Made by a program: the position numbers and the translations under genes. The notes under the pieces were generated by a model. That model did not search any database. It saw nothing but the letters and a program-made list of their open reading frames with translations, and was not told the DNA's origin. DNA of 5,785 nucleotides from Anaerolineales bacterium (GTDB lineage Bacteria; Chloroflexota; Anaerolineae; Anaerolineales; Villigracilaceae): NCBI GenBank assembly GCA_024763295.1, contig JANTFU010000160.1, positions 1 through 5,785 on the forward strand, given 5' to 3'. Shown piece after piece: positions 1 through 5,661 of this stretch; positions within the stretch are counted from its first letter, which is position 1; each line of letters opens with the position of its first letter.

Positions 1-323
1 GCTTTTTTCTCATCCAACTCTTCGTAGAGCGCCAAAACCGTTGTCGGCGGCACCGTCTCTAAAAACGCCAGAAAATCCTTGCGATGTTTGGGATGCGTAT
101 ATTTTGCCGAAGGTTTTTGCAACAGCACCAAACGCCGCTCCGCCAAAAAAGGCATCGCATTCACCGCCATATTGAGTTCATCCTTGCTCATCGTGCGCGC
201 TTCAAGACGAGATGTATTCATGCCATCCTTGTCCACGCGCTGCTGCAACTTTTGCAAGCGACGCGAAATCGCAAACTCGTCGTTGCCGTAAATGTAAATG
301 ATGCGTAAGGTGTTTTCAGCCAT
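1..323 (-). CDS. holA: DNA polymerase III subunit delta, N-terminal part (runs off left edge)
   Basis: This is the delta subunit of the DNA polymerase III clamp loader. It opens the beta sliding clamp and loads it onto primed DNA with the delta' and tau/gamma subunits in the cytoplasm. The visible 107 residues start MAENTLRIIYIYGNDEF. The YGNDEF stretch (residues 12-17) matches the family's opening strand and degenerate P-loop region (usually YGxDxF). MPFLAERRLVLL (57-68) is the typical segment before the strand leading to the ATPase-like core, and VPPTTVLALYEE follows at about 90-101. The family is usually about 320-350 residues, so roughly two thirds lies outside the window. The ATG at 323 sits 4 nt after the TAA of the upstream gene (328-330), with no clear Shine-Dalgarno sequence, so translational coupling is likely. 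Identification is by recognised motifs, not by a search. Confidence 0.9.
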   Translation of the reverse strand, partial: MAENTLRIIYIYGNDEFAISRRLQKLQQRVDKDGMNTSRLEARTMSKDELNMAVNAMPFLAERRLVLLQKPSAKYTHPKHRKDFLAFLETVPPTTVLALYEELDEKK

Positions 324-327
324 AGAT

Positions 328-822
328 TTAGAAACTCGTGCGGATTAAGTGCATCCCCGGGCGGACGACGTCCACCGAAAGGATTGCCAACTCCCCAACA
401 CGCGGTTCGACCGTGAATTTAGCTTGCAGGGCGGGACCCAGCGGTTTGCTCAGTTGCCAGACCAATACCACGAACGGAATCAAAAACGGGATGCGCCAGA
501 GGTTATTGCGCCATTTTTTCTCGCCGCCCAAACCAATCCATGCCACTGACCCAGCCAAAAATCCGGACGTGGCGAAGTTCGTTCCACAGCCGGGATGAAT
601 TGCCAAGTCGTCTTCCCCATCGCGCAGACGCGCAAGGGCTTCCACTGCCGCATCCGCGAGATCGCCGGTATCGACATCGCCCAAAATGAAAAAACCCCAA
701 GGGTTAGAATGTCCGCCCATCGGCTGGTGCGAATATTTAGACGCGAGCACTTTGAGCGTGGCGTGTTCGAGGGCGTGGTTGCGACGAATTTCAAGCAAAT
801 ATGGCAAGTCAAGTAAGGACAT
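328..822 (-). CDS. DUF6391-type two-helix membrane protein, putative metal site
   Basis: A 164-residue protein of unknown function resembling DUF6391 proteins of Chloroflexota and cyanobacteria (assigned from memory of the motif pattern). The N-terminal soluble part has RRNHALEHATLKVL (residues 13-26), GGHSNPWGFFILGDVDTGDL (36-55) and HPGCGTN (76-82). Two hydrophobic segments follow at about 86-100 and 110-125, separated by a short basic loop (EKKWRNN). The C-terminal PRVGELAILSVDVVRPGMHLIRTSF looks like a beta-rich tail. HALEH (16-20) has the HxxEH spacing used by inverted zincins, and H38, H76 and C79 are other possible ligands; metal binding is inference. An in-frame ATG at 870 would add 16 residues. 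I reject it because the predicted -10 box (850-855) lies downstream of it and a GGAG lies 6 nt before the ATG at 822. The gene is the first of a probable operon with holA. Confidence 0.75.
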   Translation of the reverse strand: MSLLDLPYLLEIRRNHALEHATLKVLASKYSHQPMGGHSNPWGFFILGDVDTGDLADAAVEALARLRDGEDDLAIHPGCGTNFATSGFLAGSVAWIGLGGEKKWRNNLWRIPFLIPFVVLVWQLSKPLGPALQAKFTVEPRVGELAILSVDVVRPGMHLIRTSF

Positions 823-828
823 GGGAAA

Positions 829-832
829 CTCC
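829..832 (-). promoter_or_regulatory. Shine-Dalgarno GGAG deciding the start at 822
   Basis: Read on the minus strand, TTGGAGTTTCCCATG places GGAG 6 nt before the ATG at 822. The alternative ATG at 870 has no comparable purine-rich site and lies upstream of the predicted transcription start. Confidence 0.7.
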
Positions 833-849
833 AATTGTAGAATAGGGGA

Positions 850-879
850 ATTATACCCTTTGATTTTCACCCCTGTGCA
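850..879 (-). promoter_or_regulatory. sigma-70-type promoter for the DUF6391-holA pair
   Basis: On the minus strand a perfect -10 box TATAAT occupies 855-850. A -35-like TGCACA (4 of 6 matches to TTGACA) occupies 879-874, with an 18-nt spacer. Transcription would start near 843, giving a leader of about 20 nt that contains the GGAG site. The -10 match is strong and the -35 match modest. The call is by eye against the consensus. Confidence 0.6.
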
Positions 880-887
880 TTAAAATA

Positions 888-926
888 TTGAAGCGCCAGG
901 GTGAGGGGGGCACCCTAGCGCTTCAA
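888..926. repeat. long hairpin, 16-nt arms with one mismatch, 7-nt loop
   Basis: TTGAAGCGCCAGGGTG (888-903) pairs with CACCCTAGCGCTTCAA (911-926), with a single C/A mismatch (897/917) and the loop AGGGGGG. It lies 8 nt upstream of the minus-strand -35 box. On the plus strand a T6 run (TTTTTT) follows only after about 20 nt, so it is a poor Rho-independent terminator, and both flanking genes point away from it. A nested TTCAA-cga-TTGAA (922-934) could form an alternative stem. It could be an operator dyad, a mobile-repeat remnant or an RNA hairpin; the sequence does not decide. Confidence 0.75.
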
Positions 927-964
927 CGATTGAAATTATACGCCTTTTTTAAAATATGTCAAGG

Positions 965-991
965 GTTTTGTTGACGTTTTGTTGACGTTTT
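965..991 (+). repeat. 11-bp tandem repeat with TTGAC boxes, possible promoter
   Basis: GTTTTGTTGAC is present twice in direct succession (965-975 and 976-986), and a third copy begins as GTTTT (987-991). Each copy carries TTGACG, which resembles a -35 box. The first (971-976) is 17 nt from TAAATT (994-999), a 4-of-6 match to a -10 box. A plus-strand promoter here would leave a leader of about 220 nt before the lipoprotein gene, so the repeats may instead be binding sites. The repeat is certain; the promoter reading is weak. Confidence 0.5.
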
Positions 992-1034
992 TGTAAATTA
1001 GACAAACAAAAGAATAAGTTAGGACAAGTTAAGA

Positions 1035-1128
1035 GAGTGCGTCGCACCTTTGGGAAGAGATAATGCCGTTGCCAAGCAAAATACCTGTTGTTGGGTACTT
1101 TTTATGTCGAAGTAGGTGCGACGCACTC
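1035..1128. repeat. REPIN/MITE-like element, perfect 15-nt inverted arms
   Basis: GAGTGCGTCGCACCT (1035-1049) is the exact reverse complement of AGGTGCGACGCACTC (1114-1128), with 64 nt between them. Each arm also contains its own palindrome, GTGCG-T-CGCAC on the left and GTGCG-A-CGCAC on the right. Each end can therefore fold alone or the two ends can pair with each other. This is the layout of paired REP sequences (REPINs), which are mobilised in trans by RAYT transposases; none is in the window. The spacer has no ORF. A short MITE is the alternative. Confidence 0.7.
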
Positions 1129-1216
1129 CCATATACTCCCCCAAAATGAGCAGATACGGTTCAGCAAAGAAAAAGAATTATCACACAAAAATTATGCAGA
1201 AGCATTCGGGCTGGGT

Positions 1217-1222
1217 TAGAAT
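1217..1222 (+). promoter_or_regulatory. -10 box placed for a leaderless transcript
   Basis: TAGAAT (5 of 6 matches to TATAAT) ends 6 nt before the ATG at 1229, so transcription would begin at or within a base of the A of the ATG. There is no Shine-Dalgarno sequence in GGGTTAGAATAGACTTATG, which fits a leaderless mRNA. No good -35 box is visible at 16-18 nt. The call rests on spacing and the missing ribosome binding site. Confidence 0.45.
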
Positions 1223-1228
1223 AGACTT

Positions 1229-2353
1229 ATGAAGACAAAACTTTTGCTGACCAGATTCTTCAGCCTGCTAATTCTTTTCGGGCTACTTTCCGCATGCACA
1301 ATGGAAGTATCTAAGATCGAAGATTCGATGGTGGTGCCAAGCGCCCCACCTGTGACCGCCACGCTCTACCCGACCTTCACGCCGCGCGCCACAGCGACCA
1401 CACTGCCAGCCACCGCTGCGCCAACCGTCGCGCCTGTCACGGGCAAAGCAACTGCGCAGATTAACGTGCGTGAGCGTCCGAGTGTCGCCAGCCCCTCACT
1501 GGGATTGCTGAATATCAACAGCGAAGTACAAATCATCGGCAGGAACGAAGCGACAAGCTGGTACGAAATCATTTTTACCGGCGCAAATGGCGAAGCGCAA
1601 AAAGGCTGGGCTGCGGCAGAATATATTTTGAGCGAGACCCAGCCAAATGTTCCGGTAACGACAACGCAAGATGAAGATGTGAACGGCAGCGTGACTCAAC
1701 GGGTCAATGTACGCAGTGGTCCCGGCACCGATTTTGACGCTCTCGGCATGTTAGATGTAAACGAGGGCATCGTCATCACCGGCACAAATTTAGACGCCAT
1801 GTGGTATCAGATCGAGTATGCATCGGGTCCTGAAAATCGTGGCTGGGTGTATGCGCTTTACGTCGAAAGCGACGTCTTGGATGAGTTGCCCATTGTCGAC
1901 GAAACCGGCGGCGAAGTGACCATCGCTACGCAGACCAGTATCGCTGCGACAGCAGCGCCGGTTTACAGCCCCGCGCCCGAAGATGGTGATTCGATGGAAA
2001 ATCCTGCCATTCAGGTCACCTTCTCCACCAGCGATTCGCGCGCCTTTAGCTACAGCAGCGATGTTTCTGCCCCCGAAGGCGACTTTGAAGACTGGGTTTC
2101 TTTCCACCCTAACTCGGAGAATTTACGCGTGGATTTGCTAATTGACCTAACTTGCTCCGGCAACGGCACGCTCTATGTCGAAATGTATCAGGGCGGCATC
2201 AAGCTCAATCAATGGGGCGAGTTAAAATGTGGCGACACGAATTATCCGCTCAATCTTTACCGTGATGAAACCTATCAGTTCAGGCTCTATTCAAAATATT
2301 CAAATAATTTACTCTACACGAGCTATACACTTGAAATGCGCGTAGCGCCTTAA
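1229..2353 (+). CDS. lipoprotein with two bacterial SH3 (SH3b) domains
   Basis: A 374-residue extracytoplasmic lipoprotein. Residues 1-22 form a signal peptide with a basic start and hydrophobic core, ending in the lipobox LSAC, so Cys23 is the likely lipidated residue. A Pro/Thr/Ala-rich linker (about 38-71) leads to two SH3b domains. The first (about 73-135) has INVRERPSVASPSLG and ends GWAAAEYI. The second (about 153-215) has VNVRSGPGTDFDALG and ends GWVYALYVES. SH3b domains of this kind often bind peptidoglycan or surface ligands. After a second low-complexity linker (about 228-257), residues 258-374 form a beta-rich domain with two cysteines (309, 334) that recalls PPC-like sandwich domains; this last assignment is uncertain. 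It ends with tandem stops TAA TAA. The ATG is chosen because it gives a complete signal peptide. The gene seems monocistronic, and its specific function is unknown. Confidence 0.85.
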   Translation: MKTKLLLTRFFSLLILFGLLSACTMEVSKIEDSMVVPSAPPVTATLYPTFTPRATATTLPATAAPTVAPVTGKATAQINVRERPSVASPSLGLLNINSEVQIIGRNEATSWYEIIFTGANGEAQKGWAAAEYILSETQPNVPVTTTQDEDVNGSVTQRVNVRSGPGTDFDALGMLDVNEGIVITGTNLDAMWYQIEYASGPENRGWVYALYVESDVLDELPIVDETGGEVTIATQTSIAATAAPVYSPAPEDGDSMENPAIQVTFSTSDSRAFSYSSDVSAPEGDFEDWVSFHPNSENLRVDLLIDLTCSGNGTLYVEMYQGGIKLNQWGELKCGDTNYPLNLYRDETYQFRLYSKYSNNLLYTSYTLEMRVAP

Positions 2354-2414
2354 TAAACTGTCATCTCCGAAATCAACATCAAACCATCGTGACGAGGCGT
2401 CCATTACATATCAC

Positions 2415-2460
2415 AGAACTTACAGGTTCTCAAAGGTGACAGTCACTTCCATTTTGTCAC
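2415..2460. repeat. small dyads downstream of the SH3b lipoprotein gene
   Basis: AGAAC-ttacag-GTTCT (2415-2430) is a small hairpin. GTGAC-A-GTCAC (2436-2446) is an 11-bp palindrome, and its left half GTGACA can also pair with TGTCAC at 2455-2460. Neither is followed by a real T-run, so termination is possible but not supported. The one-base centre of the palindrome suits a protein-binding site better than an RNA stem. Confidence 0.4.
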
Positions 2461-2466
2461 AGATTC

Positions 2467-2590
2467 GTAACTATCTACCCTCGTGATATACGTCACCGCG
2501 AGCGTCTTTTTGCGGAGCGGTCTCCCTCACTGGCAAGGGGATTGCTTCACTCCGAAAAGCATCGGAGTTCGCAATGACGTAGGTAGTTAC
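2467..2590. repeat. degenerate inverted-repeat element upstream of the FecR-cyclase operon
   Basis: GTAACTATCTAC (2467-2478) matches the reverse complement of GTAGGTAGTTAC (2579-2590) at 11 of 12 positions. Nested inside, CGTCACCGCGA (2491-2501) matches the reverse complement of TCGCAATGACG (2569-2579) at 9 of 11. Inside that is a perfect hairpin ACTCCGA-aaagca-TCGGAGT (2549-2568). The ends CGTCA..GCGAG / CGCAATGACG resemble a dispersed intergenic repeat of the CGTCATTGCGAG type that I recall from several bacterial phyla. It ends 28 nt before the FecR gene, so it may supply or disrupt that gene's promoter. Confidence 0.6.
2483..2496. promoter_or_regulatory. CRP-like site GTGA-N6-TCAC
   Basis: GTGA (2483-2486), six bases, then TCAC (2493-2496) reproduces the core of the CRP/FNR-family consensus TGTGA-N6-TCACA; the outermost bases (C and C) do not match. 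It lies about 125 nt upstream of the FecR-adenylate cyclase operon. It overlaps the inverted-repeat element, so the match may be incidental. No regulator gene is in the window. Confidence 0.3.
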
Positions 2591-2618
2591 AAAGATTCAA
2601 AGAAAAAGTAGGTGCTTG

Positions 2619-3743
2619 ATGAAGAAATTTATATTCATACTCATGCTCAGTTTGGGTTTAGTTGCCTGCCAAGCTGCCCCATCAAAATCTGCCAATCCCC
2701 CCACATCCCCACCAGCATCAACCCAAAACACCACCGCCCAACCGACCGCGACAGCCATTCCCTGTTCAACACCGGCAGCAGCCTCCCTGAGCGCCACCCT
2801 TAACGAAGTTACCGGAAACGTCGAAGCCAAAGACCCGAATGAAGCTAATTTCAGCAGCGCCGAGAACGGACGCACTATTCAACAAGAAGGGCAAGTCCGC
2901 ACGCTTGAAGACGGTTACACGCGCGTTGATTTATCAACAGGCACGCTCATCCGCATGGCGCCGAGTTCCTCCTTCACATTAGTCGAAAATCAACCAGAAG
3001 ATGCAACTCTCTTCACGCGCATCAAACTTGAGTTTGGGCAAATTTGGGTCATTCTGAACGGCGGCAGTCTCGAAGTGGAAACCCCATCCGGTCAGGCTGC
3101 CGTGCGCGGCTCCTACATGATGGTCGAAATCGACCCTGAAACCCAAGACGCCATAATCACCTGTCTCGAAGGGCAATGCACACTTGAAAATCCCGCCGGC
3201 ATGGTTGATCTGCGCAACGGACAACGCGCCAAACTCGACCTACCAGAGGCAGGCGAAGATTTTCACATCCCCTCCATCAGCGAAATGAGCGAACGGGATT
3301 TTGCCGAATGGCTCTTCTTTGCCCCCGAAGCCGAAGAAATCTTCCCCCTGCTGGAGGAAGAAGGACTCGTTCCCTGGGATGAATGGGAAGAAATCATCCC
3401 TGAAAGAGACGAAAACCTAGACTTTTTCGACCTGCTCGACCAATTCCCCGACGAACCGCTCCCGGATGGAGAGTTGCTACCGGACGACGGCTTATTGCCC
3501 GGCGACGGAGAATTCATCCCTGACGACGGCTTACTCCCCAATGATGGTGCCCTGCTCCCCGGCGACGGCGATCTACTCCCTGGCGACGGCGACTTGACGC
3601 CCGGCGACGGCGATTTGACGCCCGGCGATGGCGATCTACTCCCTGGCGACGGCGACTTGACGCCCGGCGATGGCGATCTACTTCCCGGCGATGGCGACTT
3701 ACGCCCGAACGGTGACGACCCAATCTTACCCGGGCGGCACTAA
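2619..3743 (+). CDS. FecR-domain lipoprotein with acidic LxPGDGD repeat C-terminus
   Basis: A 374-residue surface lipoprotein. MKKFIFILMLSLGLVAC gives a short signal peptide with lipobox LVAC and lipidated Cys17, followed by a Pro/Thr/Ala/Ser-rich linker to about residue 55. Residues about 57-207 form a FecR domain: VTGNVE, then GRTIQQEGQVRTLEDGYTRV, TLIRMAPSSSFTL, LEFGQIWVIL, SLEVETPSGQAAVRGS and LRNGQRAKL, the usual order of strands. Cys182 and Cys187 (in ITCLEGQCTL) could form a disulfide. Residues 208-282 are strongly acidic and rich in aromatics, and 286-367 are LxPGDGD-type tandem repeats. There is no FecI-type sigma factor or TonB receptor nearby, so this is the ectodomain-style FecR, not the ferric-citrate regulator. 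AGGTG (2610-2614) lies 4 nt before the ATG; a TTG at 2616 would be too close to it. The cyclase gene follows after 27 nt. Confidence 0.85.
   Translation: MKKFIFILMLSLGLVACQAAPSKSANPPTSPPASTQNTTAQPTATAIPCSTPAAASLSATLNEVTGNVEAKDPNEANFSSAENGRTIQQEGQVRTLEDGYTRVDLSTGTLIRMAPSSSFTLVENQPEDATLFTRIKLEFGQIWVILNGGSLEVETPSGQAAVRGSYMMVEIDPETQDAIITCLEGQCTLENPAGMVDLRNGQRAKLDLPEAGEDFHIPSISEMSERDFAEWLFFAPEAEEIFPLLEEEGLVPWDEWEEIIPERDENLDFFDLLDQFPDEPLPDGELLPDDGLLPGDGEFIPDDGLLPNDGALLPGDGDLLPGDGDLTPGDGDLTPGDGDLLPGDGDLTPGDGDLLPGDGDLRPNGDDPILPGRH
3474..3719 (+). repeat. coding 21-bp tandem repeat (LxPGDGD)n
   Basis: Seven consecutive 7-residue units of the form L-(L/T)-P-G-D-G-D lie at 3552-3698. They are preceded by four degenerate units (LLPDDG, LLPGDGE, FIPDDG, LLPNDGA; 3474-3551) and followed by a decayed LRPNGDD (3699-3719). 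At DNA level the units are nearly identical with mostly third-position differences, and a two-unit (42-bp) block at 3565-3606 recurs almost exactly at 3628-3669. This indicates growth by recent unit and block duplication. The array is in frame throughout, so unit gain or loss would change only the protein length. Confidence 0.9.
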
Positions 3744-3770
3744 CTCTTCCTGAAAGCTGAAAGAAAATCT

Positions 3771-5576
3771 ATGCCAGAAAAAAAGAAAAATATTCGTCAA
3801 GTGCTTGTTCAGCTTGGCTTGGCACTCCTGCTCATCGCCCTAGAAATCGGCGCTTTATATCCCACCATCATTACCCCACTAAAACGCGGTGATTTAGCTG
3901 CGCGTGACTTTTATATGCGCCTGCGCGGTAAACAACCGGTTGATGAACGGATTGTCATCGTGGCGATCGACGATTTTTCATTCAACTGGACGGGGTATTC
4001 TTGGCCCTGGTCCCGCGAATATATGGCGGAACTAATCAATGCCCTCAACGATGCTGGCGCACAAGTCATCGGCTTGGATGTTTTTCTCTTTGAAGAAGAC
4101 CCCGAAGGCGACCCTGCCCTCGCCGCAGCTTTCGCAAAAACACCCATTTCGGTGAATGTCATCCAAAAATACACCGATCAGCAGGGAGTCACCAGTTTAC
4201 GGCTACCGCAAACCGCCTACCGCGAAATTCTCGACGGGCTGGGCATCACCTCCGTGCTACTCGATGACGATGCCATTGCGCGCGGACTAATGGCAGAAAC
4301 CAGCTATCTCGACCAGACTTATTACAACTGGGCACTTGAAACCGCGCGTCTCTATCTTGGCGCAGCGCCTATCACGAAAAACTCGCCCACCAGCCTACTG
4401 CTGAACGACAGTGAAGTGCCCTTACACGACAATCAATTTCTCGTCAACTATCGCGGACCCGCCGGAACTTACCCAACCTACTCCGCCGCCAAAGTGGTGC
4501 TGGGCGATTATCCCGCCGAAAATTTCAGGGATAAGATTGTGCTCATCGGAGCAACATCCATCACGTTACAGGACGTGTATCCCACCCCATTTTCCAGCCG
4601 AATACGCACTCCGGGGGTCGAAATTGTCGCTACCGCGGTCGATTCGCTCATCAACCAAAATTATTTGCACGTCGCCCCGTTTTGGGTCACGCTGCTACTC
4701 ATCCTGGCAGCAGCCGTCGCATCCCGTTTTATCATCCGCTTGCCGCGCCCCACCCAGATCATCAGCCTGATGCTGGGCGCAATGCTGCTCTACACGGGCA
4801 TTTCATATTTCATTTTTGCCCGCAGCGGGCTATATCTGCCTTTCACCTCCCCCGAACTGATGCTCTTTTTAGGCGTAATCTTGCCCACACTCGAACAAGC
4901 CGTGACGCAGGAGATCGAAAAGCGGCGTGTGCGCAACCTGTTTATGCGTTTTATTTCGCCCGAAATGGTCACACAAATGCTCGAGACGCAGGATATGCGT
5001 GCGCTAAACAAACGCAGCGAGTTGACGATCCTTTTTTCTGACATCCGTAATTTTACGGGCATATCAGAAAAGTTGACGCCAGACGGCGTGGTGGCGCTGC
5101 TGAACCCGTATTTGGATGTGATGACGACGGTCATCCACAAGCACGGCGGGACGGTGGATAAATATGAGGGCGATGCAATTGTGGCGTTTTTCGGCGCGCC
5201 GATGTACTACGCCGACCACGCCAAACGTGCCGCACGCGCCGCGCTGGAGATGCGGCTTGAACTCGTTAAACTAAAAGAGGGGTGGCGAGCGGCAGGAATC
5301 CTGCCAGAGAGCTTCGATATCGGCATCGGTTTGAACACAGGCGATGTTTTTGTCGGGCTGCTCGGCTCCGAGCAGCGCGTCAATTACACAATTATTGGGG
5401 ATAACGCTAACTTAGCCTCCCGCCTGCAAGACCTAACCAAAGAGTATGGCTACCATACGATTATCAGCGAAAGCACATACGCGGCGATTAAAGATGAGTT
5501 CGAGACAGAATTTATCGAAGCGGTGCATGTGAAGGGGAAGAGCCAAGCGGTGAAGATTTATAAGTTGTTGGGGTAA
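3771..5576 (+). CDS. CHASE2-domain class III adenylate cyclase
   Basis: A 601-residue membrane adenylate cyclase producing cAMP from ATP. Residues about 11-33 are the first membrane helix. The extracytoplasmic CHASE2 sensor spans about 35-300 (RGDLAARDFYMRLRG, IVIVAIDD, WPWSREYMAELINAL, VIGLDVFLFEED, VNYRGP, FRDKIVLIGATS). Three more helices lie at about 302-323, 328-349 and 355-376. A linker helix (EIEKRRVRNLFMRFISPEMV) leads to the catalytic domain (about 415-600). The metal-binding aspartates are D424 (FSDIRNFT) and D468 (KYEGDAIVAFF). K464 and T540 occupy the purine-recognition positions, a Lys/Thr pair typical of class IIIb adenylate cyclases, and N547 and R551 are the transition-state residues. 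All are present, so it should be active on ATP rather than GTP (inference). The ribosome binding site is weak. CHASE2 cyclases are often encoded beside FecR-domain proteins, as here. Confidence 0.92.
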   Translation: MPEKKKNIRQVLVQLGLALLLIALEIGALYPTIITPLKRGDLAARDFYMRLRGKQPVDERIVIVAIDDFSFNWTGYSWPWSREYMAELINALNDAGAQVIGLDVFLFEEDPEGDPALAAAFAKTPISVNVIQKYTDQQGVTSLRLPQTAYREILDGLGITSVLLDDDAIARGLMAETSYLDQTYYNWALETARLYLGAAPITKNSPTSLLLNDSEVPLHDNQFLVNYRGPAGTYPTYSAAKVVLGDYPAENFRDKIVLIGATSITLQDVYPTPFSSRIRTPGVEIVATAVDSLINQNYLHVAPFWVTLLLILAAAVASRFIIRLPRPTQIISLMLGAMLLYTGISYFIFARSGLYLPFTSPELMLFLGVILPTLEQAVTQEIEKRRVRNLFMRFISPEMVTQMLETQDMRALNKRSELTILFSDIRNFTGISEKLTPDGVVALLNPYLDVMTTVIHKHGGTVDKYEGDAIVAFFGAPMYYADHAKRAARAALEMRLELVKLKEGWRAAGILPESFDIGIGLNTGDVFVGLLGSEQRVNYTIIGDNANLASRLQDLTKEYGYHTIISESTYAAIKDEFETEFIEAVHVKGKSQAVKIYKLLG

Positions 5577-5661
5577 AAAGAGTACAATTTGGCTTACATT
5601 GCCGTATTAAGGATGTTCTGCAGCATTGCTGTCTATATAAAACTTTGGGTGATGGTAAATT

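Larger units (their letters stand above)
823..1228. other. divergent intergenic region (406 nt), no gene seen
   Basis: This gap lies between the minus-strand DUF6391 start and the plus-strand SH3b lipoprotein start. Going left to right it holds the minus-strand promoter (850-879), a 16-bp-arm hairpin (888-926), an 11-bp tandem repeat with TTGAC boxes (965-991), a REPIN-like inverted pair (1035-1128), and an AT-rich stretch leading to a -10 box at 1217-1222. I found no supportable small ORF or structural RNA gene. Confidence 0.7.

Noticed and set aside
79..308. Plus-strand reading frames in the left end
   Set aside because: They overlap the clearly recognised holA on the opposite strand and have no recognisable domain.
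823..870. 16-residue N-terminal extension of the DUF6391 protein from an ATG at 870
   Set aside because: The predicted -10 box lies inside this stretch and the good GGAG site serves the ATG at 822.
1110..1119. AAGTAGGTGC shared between 1110-1119 and 2606-2615
   Set aside because: Ten bases only. One copy is in the REPIN-like arm and the other is a ribosome binding region; no extended similarity.
2597..2875. Minus-strand reading frame over the start of the FecR lipoprotein
   Set aside because: It overlaps a gene with a clear lipobox signal peptide and shows no domain of its own.
3552..3698. Possible CRISPR array from regularly spaced repeats
   Set aside because: The 21-bp units are contiguous without spacers, lie in frame in the FecR lipoprotein gene and vary mainly at third codon positions.
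3514..3723. Minus-strand Arg/His-rich reading frame opposite the GDGD repeats
   Set aside because: It is the complement of the tandem repeat; its RRRQGVDRHR pattern simply mirrors the repeat and it has no ribosome binding site.
2619..3743. FecI/FecR/FecA iron-uptake regulation
   Set aside because: No sigma factor or TonB-dependent receptor is present, and this protein is a lipoprotein without the cytoplasmic N-terminal domain of the classical FecR.
4411..5041. Out-of-frame open readings inside the cyclase gene, including 4411-4770 and 4682-5041
   Set aside because: The cyclase frame has continuous domain matches through this region; the others are low-complexity shadows.
5620..5632. GCAGC-att-GCTGT as terminator of the cyclase gene
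   Set aside because: The stem is only four Watson-Crick pairs and no T-run follows.
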